Source of the DNA: Undibacterium sp.
GTDB lineage: Bacteria > Pseudomonadota > Gammaproteobacteria > Burkholderiales > Burkholderiaceae_D
NCBI GenBank assembly: GCA_019752975.1
Contig: JAIELM010000467.1
Span: 1-5,629 of the forward strand
DNA: 5,629 bases
Direction of reading: 5' to 3'
The notes beneath the pieces were generated by a model. It had not been told where the DNA came from and did not search any database. It worked only from the letters and a program-made list of their open reading frames with translations. Shown here in pieces: positions 5,571-5,629 of the stretch. The translations under genes and the position numbers were made by a program. The stretch's first letter is position 1. The number at the start of each line of letters is the position of its first letter.

Positions 5571-5629
5571 TTCAACGCCGAGGCGCAGAGACATAGAGGA
5601 ACGCAGAGATTTTCTCCGGTTTTCTCAGC
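5571..5629. repeat. Degenerate CTCTGCG-type intergenic repeat, cut by window edge
   Basis: On the plus strand four related 8-10 base units follow each other: AACGCCGAG (5574-5582), GCGCAGAG (5583-5590), ACATAGAG (5591-5598) and GAACGCAGAG (5599-5608). Two copies of TTTTCTC come next (5610-5616 and 5620-5626, period 10). Read on the minus strand this is the CTCTGCGTTCCTCT... pattern that I recall as a common multicopy intergenic element in many proteobacteria and some other phyla. The unit structure is seen directly; membership of a dispersed family is from memory. Confidence 0.6.

Larger units (their letters stand above)
5140..5629. other. Non-coding leader and intergenic region upstream of the kinase
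   Basis: I see no convincing gene in these 490 bases on either strand. The region is AT-rich with many A- and T-runs and contains the inverted repeats, direct repeats, hairpin and edge repeat listed separately. I looked for sigma-70 promoters reading into the kinase and found only partial matches. TATACT occurs on both strands inside the 8-bp palindrome AGTATACT (5300-5307), but neither strand has a good -35 hexamer at 16-18 bases. A kinase promoter probably lies here but cannot be placed with confidence. Confidence 0.6.

Noticed and set aside
5433..5594. 53-residue minus-strand ORF starting MSLRLGVEGF
   Set aside because: It begins inside the short-unit repeat, has no ribosome binding site, and runs through the possible terminator hairpin and the AGCGCTT inverted repeat. 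Such reading frames are typical by-products of this repeat.

Overview
The window looks like chromosomal DNA from a Gram-negative bacterium of moderate GC, most likely a beta- or gammaproteobacterium. The evidence is a large periplasm-facing sensor kinase, a small conserved exported protein of a type I recall from those groups, and a CTCTGCG-type intergenic repeat at the right edge. There is no rRNA, tRNA, CRISPR array, transposase or phage gene, and the species cannot be named from this sequence. All genes I can support lie on the minus strand, so transcription runs from high to low coordinates.

Layout in transcription order, right to left. Positions 5571-5629 hold the start of a short-unit repeat that runs off the window. 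Positions 5497-5518 hold a small hairpin with a T-run, which could end a gene lying further right. Positions 5140-5496 are a non-coding leader with several inverted and direct repeats that could be regulatory. One of them is a 12-bp perfect palindrome with an FNR/CRP-like core. Positions 1204-5139 encode a 1311-residue membrane sensor histidine kinase. It has a signal peptide, fourteen propeller repeats (two seven-bladed propellers), a Y_Y_Y domain, one membrane helix, a coiled coil, a GAF domain, and HisKA and HATPase domains. It has no receiver or DNA-binding domain. Positions 963-1088 hold a possible 41-residue exported peptide. Positions 327-929 encode a 200-residue membrane-anchored conserved protein of unknown function. 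A perfect 11-bp inverted repeat sits at 209-238, and the first 33 codons of another small protein run off the left edge at 101-1.

The dominant gene is the kinase. Its outer part resembles the sensors of Bacteroidetes hybrid two-component systems, which often sense glycans, but here the output is a plain kinase whose response regulator must be encoded elsewhere. No partner lies in the window, and the downstream genes show no obvious functional link to it. I see no strong evidence for a wholly new system. The best leads are the double-propeller plus GAF kinase with no local partner, the small exported peptide ORF between the kinase and the 200-residue gene, and the isolated palindromes in the intergenic regions.
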